The position numbers and the translations under genes were made by a program. A stretch of 64,000 bases of DNA from Breoghania sp. L-A4 (GTDB lineage Bacteria; Pseudomonadota; Alphaproteobacteria; Rhizobiales; Stappiaceae), in contig NZ_CP031841.1 of NCBI RefSeq assembly GCF_003432385.1, positions 1,837,579 through 1,901,578 on the forward strand, written 5' to 3'. Below the pieces are notes generated by a model. The model searched no databases. It was given only the letters and a program-made list of their open reading frames with translations, and was not told where the DNA came from. Position 1 is the stretch's first letter. The number at the start of each line of letters is the position of its first letter. Positions 28,421 through 37,402 of the stretch are shown in pieces.

Positions 28421-29127
28421 CGGCGCACCTCCCCGCGTCGCGTCCAGCGCTCGATCGAGGAGATCCCGTAGGAGGAGATGATCGCCAGCACCAGATAGAG
28501 CAGGCAGGCGAAGCCGTAGAACAGGAAGGCTTCCTTCGTGACCTTCGCCGCGACACCCGCCTGACGCAGGATATCGGACAGCCCGACGATCGAAACCAGC
28601 GCTGTGTCCTTGAGCAATGCCAGCCACAGGTTGGACAGGCCCGGCAGCGCAAGCCGGATCAGTTGCGGCACGATAACCAGCCGCATGGTCTGCACGCGGG
28701 TAAGGCCCAGGGCATGGCCACCCTCATACTGGCCTAAGGGAATGCCCTTGAAGGCCGACTGGAAGACCTCGCTCGCATAGGAGGAAAACACGAAGGTCAG
28801 CGCCACCATGCCGGCGATGAAACTGTTGATCTCCACATAGCTGTCGGTGAACAGCTGAATGACCAGTTGCAGCAGGATCTGCGCGCCGTAGTAGACGATG
28901 AAAAGGGTGAGAAGCTCAGGCAGACCGCGAAAGATCGTCGTGTAGACGTTGGCCGCGGCACGCATGGAGGGCTCGGAGGACTCCTTGGCCAGCGCGAGGA
29001 AGAAGCCCAACGCCAGGCCGAATGGCAGCGTCGCCAGCGCGAGCGTGACGGTGACGAGCAGCCCCCAGGCAATCTCGTCGCCCCAGCCGTCCGCGCCGAA
29101 GGACAACAGCAATAATGTCTGATCCAT
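28417..29127 (-). CDS. Polar amino-acid ABC transporter permease (HisQ/AotQ-like)
   Basis: Predicted 236 residues with about five helices. FRGLPELLTLFIVYYGAQ and the EAA-loop segment GHALGLTRVQTMRLVIVPQLIRLALPGLSN match the HisQ type. I took the ATG at 29127 over a TTG one codon earlier. It lies between the binding-protein gene (162 bases upstream) and the second permease (4-base overlap). Confidence 0.9.
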   Translation of the reverse strand: MDQTLLLLSFGADGWGDEIAWGLLVTVTLALATLPFGLALGFFLALAKESSEPSMRAAANVYTTIFRGLPELLTLFIVYYGAQILLQLVIQLFTDSYVEINSFIAGMVALTFVFSSYASEVFQSAFKGIPLGQYEGGHALGLTRVQTMRLVIVPQLIRLALPGLSNLWLALLKDTALVSIVGLSDILRQAGVAAKVTKEAFLFYGFACLLYLVLAIISSYGISSIERWTRRGEVRR

Positions 29128-29289
29128 CAAATCCGGTCCGTTGATACCGCGCGCAACTCATGGGCGCGGCGGAAACACAGGCTCCCGCCGCGCCATGATG
29201 GTGTCGCGTGATGCCGCGGGCGCGAGGCCCGCGGCATGCAGTCAGATTCGAACGCGGCCTTGTTCACAAGGCCGGCCCGGACCGCGAGC

Positions 29290-30075
29290 CTAGCTGCCGT
29301 AGACGTCGAACTTGAAGTATTTGTCGTTGATTTCCTTGTATGTTCCGTTCGCGCGAATGGCGTCGATGGCCGCGTTGAACTTCGCCTTCAACTCGTCCGA
29401 GCCCTTGCGGATCGCAATGCCTGCGCCCGCGCCATTGATCACCGGGTCCGGCGTCAGCGTGCCCAGGATCTTGCAGCAGGCGCCGTCCGCGCTGTCGATC
29501 CATTCGCTGAGCACCACCACGTCGTCGATCACCGCGCCGAGGCGGCCGTTGATGATGTCGAGCTTGTATTCGTCAGCAGTCGGATAGAGCTTGATGTCGG
29601 CGCCGGGGAACTTGGCTTCCGCGTAGTTGGAATGCGTTGTCGAGGACTGCGCGCCGAGCGCAACGCCGTCAAGATCTGCGGGCGTCACGCCGGCGATCTC
29701 GGAGTCTTTCGGCACGGCGATGGCCGGAGGCGTGTTGTAGTATTTGTTGGTGAAGTCGACCTTCTGCAGGCGCTCCTCGGTGATCGACATCGACGCGATG
29801 ACGGCGTCGAACTTGTTGGCGATCAGCGCCGGGATCATGCCGTCCCAATCCTGGGTGACGAACTCGCACTCGGCCTTCATTTCCTCGCACAGCGCCTTGG
29901 CGATGTCGATGTCGAAGCCGACGAGCTGGCCGTCAGACGTCAGGTTGTTGAACGGAGGATAGGCGCCTTCCGTGCCGATGCGGATCTTGTCGGCGGCCGA
30001 TGCGCCGACCATTGAGGCGGAAAGGCCGATGATCGAGACCGCGGCAATGGCGGTAATCTGTTTGATGAAACCCAT
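29290..30075 (-). CDS. Periplasmic amino-acid-binding protein (lysine/arginine/ornithine type)
   Basis: Predicted 261 residues. The signal peptide (ITAIAAVSIIGLSASMVGASA) is followed by a class II solute-binding fold: IRIGTEGAYPPFNNLTSDGQLVGFDIDIAKALCEEM and DWDGMIPALIANKFDAVIASMSITEERLQKVDF. These motifs are those of ArgT/HisJ/AotJ proteins binding basic or polar amino acids. It is first in the operon with two permeases. Confidence 0.92.
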   Translation of the reverse strand: MGFIKQITAIAAVSIIGLSASMVGASAADKIRIGTEGAYPPFNNLTSDGQLVGFDIDIAKALCEEMKAECEFVTQDWDGMIPALIANKFDAVIASMSITEERLQKVDFTNKYYNTPPAIAVPKDSEIAGVTPADLDGVALGAQSSTTHSNYAEAKFPGADIKLYPTADEYKLDIINGRLGAVIDDVVVLSEWIDSADGACCKILGTLTPDPVINGAGAGIAIRKGSDELKAKFNAAIDAIRANGTYKEINDKYFKFDVYGS

Positions 30076-30324
30076 GTGAAGACCCTCTGGTTTTTGTCAT
30101 GCACGGTGTTCGCCGCGTTCATTGGCGCTGCGAACGGTCAGGGGCGCGTTGTGCGTCTCCCGTCTCTACCCGCATACTCCCACTAAATTTTCGGCGCACG
30201 CAACCGTCTTCCCCAACGGCATATGCCGGAGATCTGTGTGTTTTTTGATCAAGGGGTCAATTTTGTGCAATTGCGCGATACGCGGCCATCACTTTGCGGG
30301 GCGAGGCGGCAGCGTTCGGCCGCC

Positions 30325-31620
30325 TCAACGCGGTGGCAGTCCGAACTCGCTGAACGGGATGAACGGGACGAGGGCGCCTTTTGCAACGCTGGTGACCTCT
30401 TCGGCGATCTCGATCAGCCCGTCGGCCTCGCGCAGGCCGGTGATCAGGCCGGATCCGTCGCGGGCGAATTTTTCCACTCGAAGGGTCCCGTCGGCATCCG
30501 TGCGCAGGATGCCGCGCAGGAATTCGCGCCGGTCGGGCTTTTTCTTCGCGATCTCGAAGTCCGCCGGCACCTGGTAGCGCACCGGCTCGCTCCACGGCGC
30601 GCCGGAAAGCGCCAGCAGCGCGGGCCGCGCATAGAGCAGGAAACACACCATCACGGCCACCGGATTGCCCGGCAGTCCGAGTTGCACGCAGTCGCCGATC
30701 TGGCCGAAATTCATCGGCCGGCCCGGCTTTATGGCCAATTGCCACATGTGCCGCGAGCCGAGATCGTCCAGCGCCGTGACCAGGTGGTCCTCCTCACCGC
30801 GGCTGGCGCCGCCAGTGGTCATGATCACGTCATAGGTTTCGGCGGCGGCCTCAAGGGCGGTCCGGATGGTGCCGTAATCATCGGCAAGCACGCCCAGATC
30901 GGTGATCTCCACGCCCAGCGTCTCGAGCAGGGCGCGCAGCAGATAGTGGTTGGAATCATAGACCTGGCCGGAATGCAGCTCCGCTCCGGGCCGCACGATC
31001 TCGTCGCCGGTCGACAGAAGCGCCACGCGCAGGCGCCGTGAGACAAAGACGTCCGCCAGCCCGACGGAGGCGATGGCGGCGATGTCCTGCGGCCTGAGCC
31101 GCGTGCCGGCGTCCAGCAGCACGGTGCCCGACGCCAGGTCCTCGCCGGCTCGCCGGCGATTGGCGCCTTTCTTGAGCCCCGGCGGAATGATCACGAAGGG
31201 GGCGCCGTCCTGGTCGTGGTTCTCGCAGTCCTCCTGCATGGCGATCGTGTCGGCGCCTTCGGGCATCACGCCGCCGGTGAAGATGCGTGCGGCGCGGCCG
31301 GGCAGCAGGGGCGCCTCGGCGGGATGGCCCGCCGCGACGCGTGTCTCCACGGGAAAGAAGCCGCCCGTCGCCTCGTAGGATGCGTGCCCGAACGCATAGC
31401 CGTCGACGGCGGCGTTGTCGTTGAGCGGCACGTCGCGCGGCGCGGTGACGGTTTGCGCAAGAATGCGTCCGGCGGCCTGATCCAGCGGAACCGTTTCGGC
31501 GTCGGTTACGGGCTGGACTCGCGCGCGCAGGATGGCGAGCGCCTCCGCATGCTTCAGCCGCTCCTTGTCATGCAGGAAGCAGTCGTCGAGCAGGCGACGG
31601 GAGGGCTTATTCGGCGGCAT
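30325..31620 (-). CDS. moeA: Molybdopterin molybdotransferase
   Basis: Predicted 431 residues. MoeA inserts molybdate into adenylated molybdopterin. Diagnostic segments are DVPLNDNAAVDGYAF, FTGGVMPEGADTI, VALLSTGDEIVRPG, TTGGASRGEEDHL and the LPGNPVAVMVCF motif. It is the last gene of a four-gene minus-strand operon and overlaps mobB by 14 bases. Confidence 0.95.
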   Translation of the reverse strand: MPPNKPSRRLLDDCFLHDKERLKHAEALAILRARVQPVTDAETVPLDQAAGRILAQTVTAPRDVPLNDNAAVDGYAFGHASYEATGGFFPVETRVAAGHPAEAPLLPGRAARIFTGGVMPEGADTIAMQEDCENHDQDGAPFVIIPPGLKKGANRRRAGEDLASGTVLLDAGTRLRPQDIAAIASVGLADVFVSRRLRVALLSTGDEIVRPGAELHSGQVYDSNHYLLRALLETLGVEITDLGVLADDYGTIRTALEAAAETYDVIMTTGGASRGEEDHLVTALDDLGSRHMWQLAIKPGRPMNFGQIGDCVQLGLPGNPVAVMVCFLLYARPALLALSGAPWSEPVRYQVPADFEIAKKKPDRREFLRGILRTDADGTLRVEKFARDGSGLITGLREADGLIEIAEEVTSVAKGALVPFIPFSEFGLPPR

Positions 31621-32143
31621 CGCGTCTCGGCAATCTGGTGTGAAGGATGATGAAGTCGGCGATGGCCGCGGAGTCGTCGAGCGAGAAGCCCGGCAGCGTC
31701 TCTCCTTCCAGCGGAAAGTCCGCGGCGATGGCGACGATATGCGGATCCTTGGCGCTCAACGGCTCACGGTTGCGCGCGTCGAGCCGGCGGGCCTCGATCT
31801 TGGGGTGATCCTCGCGCTTGTAGCCCTCGATGATGACGATGTCGCAGGGCGACAACCGCGCGATGACGTCGGCGAGAGCAGGTTCCTCTTCGCCGCGCAG
31901 CTCGTGCATCAGCGCCCAGCGGTGGCCGGAGACGATGGCGACTTCCGATGCGCCCGCCTGCCGGTGGCGATAGGAATCCGCGCCTTCCTTGTCGATGTCG
32001 AAGGCATGATGCGCGTGCTTGATGGTCGAGACGCGGTAACCGCGGCGCGTCAGCTCTTCCACGATCTTGGTGACCAGCGTGGTCTTGCCGGAGTTCTTCC
32101 AGCCGGTCACGCCAAAGACCGGTGTCTTTGGTCCGCCGATCAT
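31607..32143 (-). CDS. mobB: Molybdopterin-guanine dinucleotide biosynthesis adaptor
   Basis: Predicted 178 residues. This GTP-binding helper of MobA has the P-loop GWKNSGKTTLVTKI near the N-terminus, STIKHAHHAFDID and DIVIIEGYKREDHPKIEARR. It overlaps mobA (4 bases) and moeA (14 bases), a tight operon for Mo-bis-MGD assembly. Confidence 0.95.
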   Translation of the reverse strand: MIGGPKTPVFGVTGWKNSGKTTLVTKIVEELTRRGYRVSTIKHAHHAFDIDKEGADSYRHRQAGASEVAIVSGHRWALMHELRGEEEPALADVIARLSPCDIVIIEGYKREDHPKIEARRLDARNREPLSAKDPHIVAIAADFPLEGETLPGFSLDDSAAIADFIILHTRLPRRDAAE

Positions 32144-32787
32144 GCTTGCGGCTCCGCGACATACCCGGCCGCCTGCGCCATGTCGTCGGGCGTGTTGGCA
32201 TTGAAGAACGGATCCAGCGTCGCGCCGTTCACGTGTGTCGGCTCAAACGCCACCTCGACATTGGCGTGGCGGGACACCCACGCGAGCACCTTGCGGGTGG
32301 ATTCCGTGCGCAGGAAATGCTCCAGGTCGTCGGCCAGCGCCACGGGCCACAGTCCGAAGACCGGGTGCCGGTGCCCGCCGGAGGCGGCCAGCGCGATGGT
32401 CGGTTGCGGCTGGTCCGCGGCCTTGCCCAGACGCTCCACAAGATCGGAGGGGAAGAACGGCGTGTCGGCGGCGGCGCTTGCCACCCATCGGGCGTGGGGC
32501 GCGTTTGTCTCCGCCCAGCGCAGGCCCGCGAGCACGCCGGCCAGCGGACCGGCGAAGCCTTCGATCGGATCGGGGGCGACCGGAAGGCCGAAGTCCTCGA
32601 ACCGCGCCGGATCGCCGTTGGCGTTGAGCACCATGGCGGAGACCTGCGGCCGCAGGCGCTCGATCACGTGGGCCAGCATCGGCTTGCCGCCAAGCGCCTT
32701 GAGCGCCTTGTCGCCGCCGCCCATGCGCCGCGACAGGCCGCCCGCCAGCACGCATCCGATGGTTTTGGGGAGAATGGCCCCGGTCAT
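32140..32787 (-). CDS. mobA: Molybdenum cofactor guanylyltransferase
   Basis: Predicted 215 residues. It transfers GMP from GTP to Mo-molybdopterin. The nucleotide-binding signature CVLAGGLSRRMGGGDKAL is at the N-terminus, with the later VASAAADTPFFPSDL motif carrying the metal Asp. It overlaps fdhD and mobB by 4 bases each. Confidence 0.95.
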   Translation of the reverse strand: MTGAILPKTIGCVLAGGLSRRMGGGDKALKALGGKPMLAHVIERLRPQVSAMVLNANGDPARFEDFGLPVAPDPIEGFAGPLAGVLAGLRWAETNAPHARWVASAAADTPFFPSDLVERLGKAADQPQPTIALAASGGHRHPVFGLWPVALADDLEHFLRTESTRKVLAWVSRHANVEVAFEPTHVNGATLDPFFNANTPDDMAQAAGYVAEPQA

Positions 32788-33701
32788 GCCCCGGCCTCCT
32801 CGGCGGCGCGCGCATTCGGTGCATCGCCCTTGCGGCCGTGCCGCTTGTCTTCTTCACCGACGCTCTCGGGATCCATGTCGAAGTCGATGCGCTCGGCGCC
32901 GGCCAGCGCCACGAAGCGTTTGCCGCGCGCCCGGCCGATCAGCGTCAGTCCGGCTTTCTTGGCGAGCTCCACGCCCCAGGCGGTGAAGCCCGAGCGCGAG
33001 ACCAGAATGGGAATGCCCATCATCACCGTCTTGATCACCATTTCCGAGGTCAGCCGGCCCGTGGTGTAGAAGATCTTGTTCGATGGAGAGACGCCGTTCA
33101 TCGCCATGTAGCCGGCGATCTTGTCCACCGCGTTGTGGCGGCCGACGTCCTCCATGTAGACCAGCGGCCGATCTTCCTCGCACAGCACGCAGCCGTGGAT
33201 GGCGCCCGCGGTCAGATACAGCGAGGGCGCGGTGTTGATGGCCTTGGTGAGCCCATACAGCCAGGAGGTCTTCAGCCGCGCGTCGGACGACAGCTTGATG
33301 TCCTCGAAACTGTCCATCACGTCGCCGAAGATGGTTCCTTGCGCGCAGCCCGAGGTGCGCACCTTCTTTTTCAGCTTTTCCTCGTAGTTGGTGGCGCGTT
33401 CGGTGCGCACCACCACCACGTCGAGATCGTCGTCATAGTCGATGCCGGTGATGACGTCGTCCGGCTTGAGCATGTTCTGGTTCTTGAGATAGCCGACGGC
33501 GAGCAGATCCGGATGGTCGCCGATGGTCATCATCGTGACGACTTCCTGCGAGTTGAGATAGAGCGTCAGCGCCCGCTCGGTGACCACGCGCGTGTCCACG
33601 GTGGCGCCGGTGTGATCGATGCCGGTGACAACGGTCGACAGCCTCGCGTCGTCCGGGTCAGGCCGGATGAGGAATGTCTGCATGTCGCTGGTGGTGCTCA
33701 A
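32784..33701 (-). CDS. fdhD: Formate dehydrogenase accessory sulfurtransferase FdhD
   Basis: Predicted 305 residues. FdhD carries sulfur from a cysteine desulfurase to Mo-bis-MGD of formate dehydrogenase. The PDLLAVGYLKNQ, GAIHGCVLCEEDRPLVYMEDVGRHNAVDKI, TTGRLTSEMV and RSGFTAWGVELAKKAGLTLIGRA segments are typical. The loop that bears CxxC in E. coli FdhD has a single Cys here (TSGCAQGTIFGD). I prefer the TTG at 33701, 5 bases after GAGGGA; the first ATG (33683) has no ribosome binding site. It heads the fdhD-mobA-mobB-moeA operon. Confidence 0.92.
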   Translation of the reverse strand: MSTTSDMQTFLIRPDPDDARLSTVVTGIDHTGATVDTRVVTERALTLYLNSQEVVTMMTIGDHPDLLAVGYLKNQNMLKPDDVITGIDYDDDLDVVVVRTERATNYEEKLKKKVRTSGCAQGTIFGDVMDSFEDIKLSSDARLKTSWLYGLTKAINTAPSLYLTAGAIHGCVLCEEDRPLVYMEDVGRHNAVDKIAGYMAMNGVSPSNKIFYTTGRLTSEMVIKTVMMGIPILVSRSGFTAWGVELAKKAGLTLIGRARGKRFVALAGAERIDFDMDPESVGEEDKRHGRKGDAPNARAAEEAGA

Positions 33702-33984
33702 TGGTGTCCCTCGCGCGCGGACCGCTTGCAGGCCTTGGCCCAACGGTCTCGTTCCTATCGTATACATAGGACGATTCCGGCGCGATGCCCTATGGCAAAC
33801 CTGTTTTGCCAATTTGGCAAGGGGAGGGACGGCGGCGCAATGGCCATTCGGCGGAATTGGCGCGGTCGGAGAGACGCCGGCGTCCGGTTACAGACAGACC
33901 TTGAAAGCGCTGTCTGTAACGCGACGATTGAGAGCGATTTGGTCAAACGGAGCCAGTGCCCGAAAACGGCGGCGCCGAGACGGC

Positions 33985-34443
33985 CTAGATCAGCATCAGC
34001 TCGTTGGTCAGATGCCCTTCTGCCAGGTCGCCGGAGACGTGGCCCATCAGGCCCAGGACGTCCGAGACGGAGGCGGTCGCCGGGTTCGGCATGACGGCGG
34101 CGATATCGGCCGGCAGATCGCGGTCCGTGTCCATTCGCAGGTCCGCGAAATACAGCCAGCTGTCGTGGAACAGGCGGTATTCGACGGCCTTGCGGCTGAG
34201 GATCTCGATGCTGTGGTGGCGCGGGTCCTGCGCGGCGCACTCCAGCGCGTCCTCGATTGTCTCGACGCGGCCTTCGATAAGCTGGAAAATGTGGGTATCG
34301 GTCAGGATCAGCGCGCCGGTTATACCGTTCAGCCTGTTCAGGCGGCGCAGCCGCGTCGTCGTGCGCTCGATTTCAGCGTCCATATCGCCGTGCAGCACGT
34401 GGTCGTGGATTTGACTGCGGTAGCAGATTTGATAGAGGCCCAT
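33985..34443 (-). CDS. BLUF-domain blue-light photoreceptor
   Basis: Predicted 152 residues. A single BLUF domain binds FAD. The flavin residues are present: Tyr8 (QICYRS), Asn36 in the loop before GITGALIL, Gln54 in IFQLIEG, and Trp96 in LFHDSWLYF. Typical RHHSIEILS follows the Gln motif. The loop between Tyr8 and Asn36 is a few residues longer than in AppA. The short C-terminal tail has no known output domain, so it likely acts through a partner. A strong ribosome binding site (AGGAGGG) precedes the ATG. Confidence 0.88.
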   Translation of the reverse strand: MGLYQICYRSQIHDHVLHGDMDAEIERTTTRLRRLNRLNGITGALILTDTHIFQLIEGRVETIEDALECAAQDPRHHSIEILSRKAVEYRLFHDSWLYFADLRMDTDRDLPADIAAVMPNPATASVSDVLGLMGHVSGDLAEGHLTNELMLI

Positions 34444-34635
34444 GACGCCCTCCTGCTTTGGCTTTTGTCAGTATGACGCGCGCAACCGCGATGGGAACTC
34501 GGTGTATTGCTACCGGGGGTCACCGCTTATGAGCAATAACTATGGGGGCAATTTAGTAAAATCCGAGTAAACTAATCTGAGAATTATAGTAAGTGGTTGC
34601 CTCAGTGTGCTGCTGTGGTTCTCCTCACAGAACAG

Positions 34636-34660
34636 AAAAATCCCCGCCGTGAGCGGGGCT
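34636..34660 (-). terminator. Rho-independent terminator on the minus strand
   Basis: On the minus strand, GCGGGG/CCCCGC closes around the 5-base loop TCACG and is followed by ATTTTTCTG. It is the natural end for transcripts of the MBL-fold gene that ends at 34848, with the hairpin mosaic in between. Confidence 0.7.
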
Positions 34661-34821
34661 CAGACCGCTGACAAAGCCGGGAAAACTCTCCTTCGTCATG
34701 GTCGGGCTTGTCCCGACCATCCATAAGCCCTTGAAAACATGGATCCTCGGCACAGGGCCGAGGATGACGATCGAGGGGTATGAGCTTTGTCATCAAGCTC
34801 AGCCCCGCGGTGAGCGGGGCT
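34642..34821. repeat. Intergenic mosaic of four hairpins with 5-base loops
   Basis: Four perfect stems, each with a 5-base loop, lie in 180 bases: CCCCGC/GCGGGG (34642-34658), ATGGTCGGG/CCCGACCAT (34698-34720), ATCCTCGGC/GCCGAGGAT (34743-34765) and AGCCCCGC/GCGGGGCT (34801-34821). The first and last units are similar and inverted, with GCTTTGTCA-like flanks, as if a repeat pair was inserted between two terminator-like ends. This looks like a dispersed palindromic intergenic repeat. The rest of 34444-34847 has an AT-rich stretch before the BLUF gene. Confidence 0.65.
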
Positions 34822-34847
34822 CGCTGTGCGTGCATCGGGTTCCGGTG

Positions 34848-35825
34848 TCAGCAGCCGGCTACGCAGGTGCCGGAGCCGTCAAATTCCATGGTTTTTCCGC
34901 TCAAGGGCACGTGCACGGGCACGCTGACGGCGTTCATGAAGGTTTCGGTTCGCGTGCCGGTGAGCACGGTGCCGTCTCGGGTCGCTTCCTCGTTGGCGTG
35001 CGAGGGAATAACCGAGGAGGGGCGGACCAGGTCGTTGATGACGTAGGCGGCTTCCGTCGGCCCCGTTGTGAAGGTGCCGCCGATATTGAGGACGGTCAGG
35101 TTGGCGCGGTAGTGCCCGCGCACCACCAGGTCCTGTTCGGCGGTAATGCCGGTGTCGCCCGACAGATAGACCACCAGCCCGTTGGTGAAGCTCACCACGT
35201 AGCCGCCGGGAGGTCCGACGTAGGCGGTCAAGCCGTTGGCGGCAAAGGCGTCGGCATGGTCCTTGTCCAGAAATGCCGGGCTGAGGCCGTTGGAATGCAC
35301 CGCCGGCACGCTCGCTACGCTGACGCCGCCCACGTTCCGGCTGGCGCCAAAGCGCACCAGTTGCACCAGCGATGGGTCGCCGCCCAGCGCCTTGATCTTG
35401 GTGGAGAAGAAGCTCGCCATCTCGCCGCCGACGAGGAACTTGGCGTTCTTCGCCATGACGATGTCGACGCTGTTGGAATTGGGCGCCGTAACATTGGGGA
35501 ATTCGGGCTTGCCGCAGGGGCTGGCGTTGACCGCGGCAATCGTCCGGTCGCCCAGGTGGTCGCCATGCACGTGGCTGAGCAGCACCGCGTCGATGTCGCC
35601 AAGGCGTGCGTCGCCGGCGCCGGCAACCGTCCGCCCGGCGTCATAGAGGATGCGCGTGCCGTCCGGGTCCTCGAAGATCAGCGCGCGGTCGAGCGGGCAG
35701 AATTCGCCGTCGACGGCACCCAGCGGCGTGATCTTCACATTGGCCGCGGCGACCGGTGTCGCGGCGATCACCAACGTTCCCGCGGCTGCCAGCGCCGCCG
35801 TACAAGTCCATGTCATAACGGTCAT
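34848..35825 (-). CDS. Exported MBL-fold metal-dependent hydrolase
   Basis: Predicted 325 residues. The signal peptide (ALAAAGTLVIAATPVAAA) is followed by an intact zinc motif SHVHGDHLGD, a second-site His in VPAVHSNGLS, LSGDTGIT and a final PSHANEE. The arrangement resembles UlaG-like/YtnP-like hydrolases with broad substrates. The ATG at 35825 has AGGGAGA 5 bases upstream; the longer reading frame lacks family features. The function is unknown. Confidence 0.82.
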   Translation of the reverse strand: MTVMTWTCTAALAAAGTLVIAATPVAAANVKITPLGAVDGEFCPLDRALIFEDPDGTRILYDAGRTVAGAGDARLGDIDAVLLSHVHGDHLGDRTIAAVNASPCGKPEFPNVTAPNSNSVDIVMAKNAKFLVGGEMASFFSTKIKALGGDPSLVQLVRFGASRNVGGVSVASVPAVHSNGLSPAFLDKDHADAFAANGLTAYVGPPGGYVVSFTNGLVVYLSGDTGITAEQDLVVRGHYRANLTVLNIGGTFTTGPTEAAYVINDLVRPSSVIPSHANEEATRDGTVLTGTRTETFMNAVSVPVHVPLSGKTMEFDGSGTCVAGC

Positions 35826-36039
35826 GATGGTCTCCCTCTGTGATGCTTCCGCGCATTTCGGGCGCGTCAATCGCCACCCCGTCGCGGGTCCCCGCGGCGG
35901 AGCCGTCCGGCGATCGCGCTCAGGCCGCTGCGATGATGCAGCCTTGCCGTGCGGATGGGCAGTTTTGCAAATCACGCAGCGGAATGCGAGAGCACAGCCC
36001 CGGCAATCGGTTCTGCGGTGCTTCGCCGGAGAATTGCGG

Positions 36040-36057
36040 GCGTCACCAAACTGTCGC
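36040..36057 (+). promoter_or_regulatory. PHO-box-like site upstream of btaA
   Basis: GCGTCAC-CAAA-CTGTCGC gives two 7-base half-sites 11 bases apart, the spacing of PhoB boxes (CTGTCAT-N4-CTGTCAT), with 4/7 and 5/7 matches. It lies 55 bases before btaA, whose lipid product is made under phosphate limitation in other bacteria. Confidence 0.4.
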
Positions 36058-36111
36058 GCAATGTGCCTATCGCTCAACGATCATCTCAACGCCTGATTCC
36101 GGAGAGCGATC

Positions 36112-37374
36112 ATGGCAAACGGCACCTTGCGGGCTTCCTCCCAACGTCTGAAGACGGCGGTCCACCGCTCCAATGCCTCGCTGACCGAGGGCATGCTGGA
36201 GAGGCTGTTCACCTTCGCCTTCAAGGGCCTCGTCTATCCGCAGATCTGGGAAGACCCGGATGTCGACATGCGCGCTCTGAAACTCGCCCCGCACAGCCGC
36301 ATGATCACCATCGCTTCCGGCGGCTGCAATGTGCTCTCCTACCTCACCGCCGACCCGCAGGAGATCATCGCGGTCGATCTCAACCGGGCCCATGTGGCGC
36401 TGACGCGGCTTAAACTGGCGGCGGCGCAAAAGCTGCCCGGCTACGAGAGCTTCTACCGCTTCTTCGGCGAGGCGGACGAGAAGGCCAACGTTGGCGCCTA
36501 CGAGCGTTTCCTGCGCGACGAGATCGACGCGGACACCCGCTCCTACTGGGAGGGCCGCGACCTGGCGGGCTGGGGCCGCAAGCGCATCACCCTGTTCTCG
36601 CGCGATCTCTATCACCACGGCCTGCTGGGCTATTTCATCGGCGTCGGTCATTTCATCGCCAAGCTCTACGGCATCGATCCGGCGCATATGGTGAAGACGC
36701 GCTCGCTGGACGAACAGCGCAGCTTCTTCGACACGGCGCTCGCGCCGCTCTTCGACAAGCGGCTGGTGCGCTGGGCGACGTCCAAGAAGATGTCGCTCTA
36801 CGGCCTTGGCATTCCGCCGGCGCAATACGAGGCGCTGGCGGGCGGCGGCGACATGGCAGGCGTCTTGCGCGCGCGGCTTGAGAAGCTCGCCTGCGACTTT
36901 CCCATGTCGGAGAACTATTTCGCCTGGCAGGCGTTTTCGCGCGGTTATGCGCCGGGCGGTTCGACCCGAACCGTCTCCACCGGTCCGGCCGGTCCCCTGC
37001 CGCCCTATTTGCGGGCCGAGCACTTTGACGCCATCCGCGACCGCGCCGATCGCGTCAGCGTGGTCAACCGCTCCTTCACCGAACGCCTGGCGGAAGAAGA
37101 CGGGGCGAGCCTCGACGCCTATGTGCTGCTGGATGCCCAGGACTGGATGACGGACGCGCAGCTCAACGCCGTGTGGTCGGAAATCACCCGCACCGCGCGC
37201 CCCGGCGCCCGGGTGGTGTTCCGCACCGCCGCCGAACCTTCGCTGCTGCCCGGCCGCGTCGCCGACGAGACCCTGGACCGCTGGGACTATCACGAGGCGG
37301 AAAGCCTTGAGCTCGGCCGCCAGGACCGCTCGTCGATCTACGGCGGCTTCCATCTCTACAGCTTCAAGGGCTGA
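36112..37374 (+). CDS. btaA: SAM:diacylglycerol 3-amino-3-carboxypropyltransferase (betaine lipid synthesis)
   Basis: Predicted 420 residues of the DUF3419/BtaA family. It moves the aminocarboxypropyl group of SAM onto diacylglycerol to make diacylglyceryl-homoserine. Family motifs are FKGLVYPQIWEDPDVDMRAL, ITIASGGCNVLSYL with a SAM-binding loop, ITLFSRDLYHHGLLGYFIG and LDAQDWMTDAQLNAVWSEI. It is followed 28 bases later by btaB. A GGAGAG ribosome binding site precedes the ATG, and a PHO-box-like site lies further up. Confidence 0.92.
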   Translation: MANGTLRASSQRLKTAVHRSNASLTEGMLERLFTFAFKGLVYPQIWEDPDVDMRALKLAPHSRMITIASGGCNVLSYLTADPQEIIAVDLNRAHVALTRLKLAAAQKLPGYESFYRFFGEADEKANVGAYERFLRDEIDADTRSYWEGRDLAGWGRKRITLFSRDLYHHGLLGYFIGVGHFIAKLYGIDPAHMVKTRSLDEQRSFFDTALAPLFDKRLVRWATSKKMSLYGLGIPPAQYEALAGGGDMAGVLRARLEKLACDFPMSENYFAWQAFSRGYAPGGSTRTVSTGPAGPLPPYLRAEHFDAIRDRADRVSVVNRSFTERLAEEDGASLDAYVLLDAQDWMTDAQLNAVWSEITRTARPGARVVFRTAAEPSLLPGRVADETLDRWDYHEAESLELGRQDRSSIYGGFHLYSFKG

Positions 37375-37402
37375 CACCTGAGCTTTTGGGGAAATTCGCG
37401 CC

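Noticed and set aside
34698-35843. 381-codon plus-strand frame over the MBL gene
   Set aside because: Low-complexity His/Gly/Arg translation; the minus strand encodes an intact MBL-fold protein with a signal peptide and HxHxDH.
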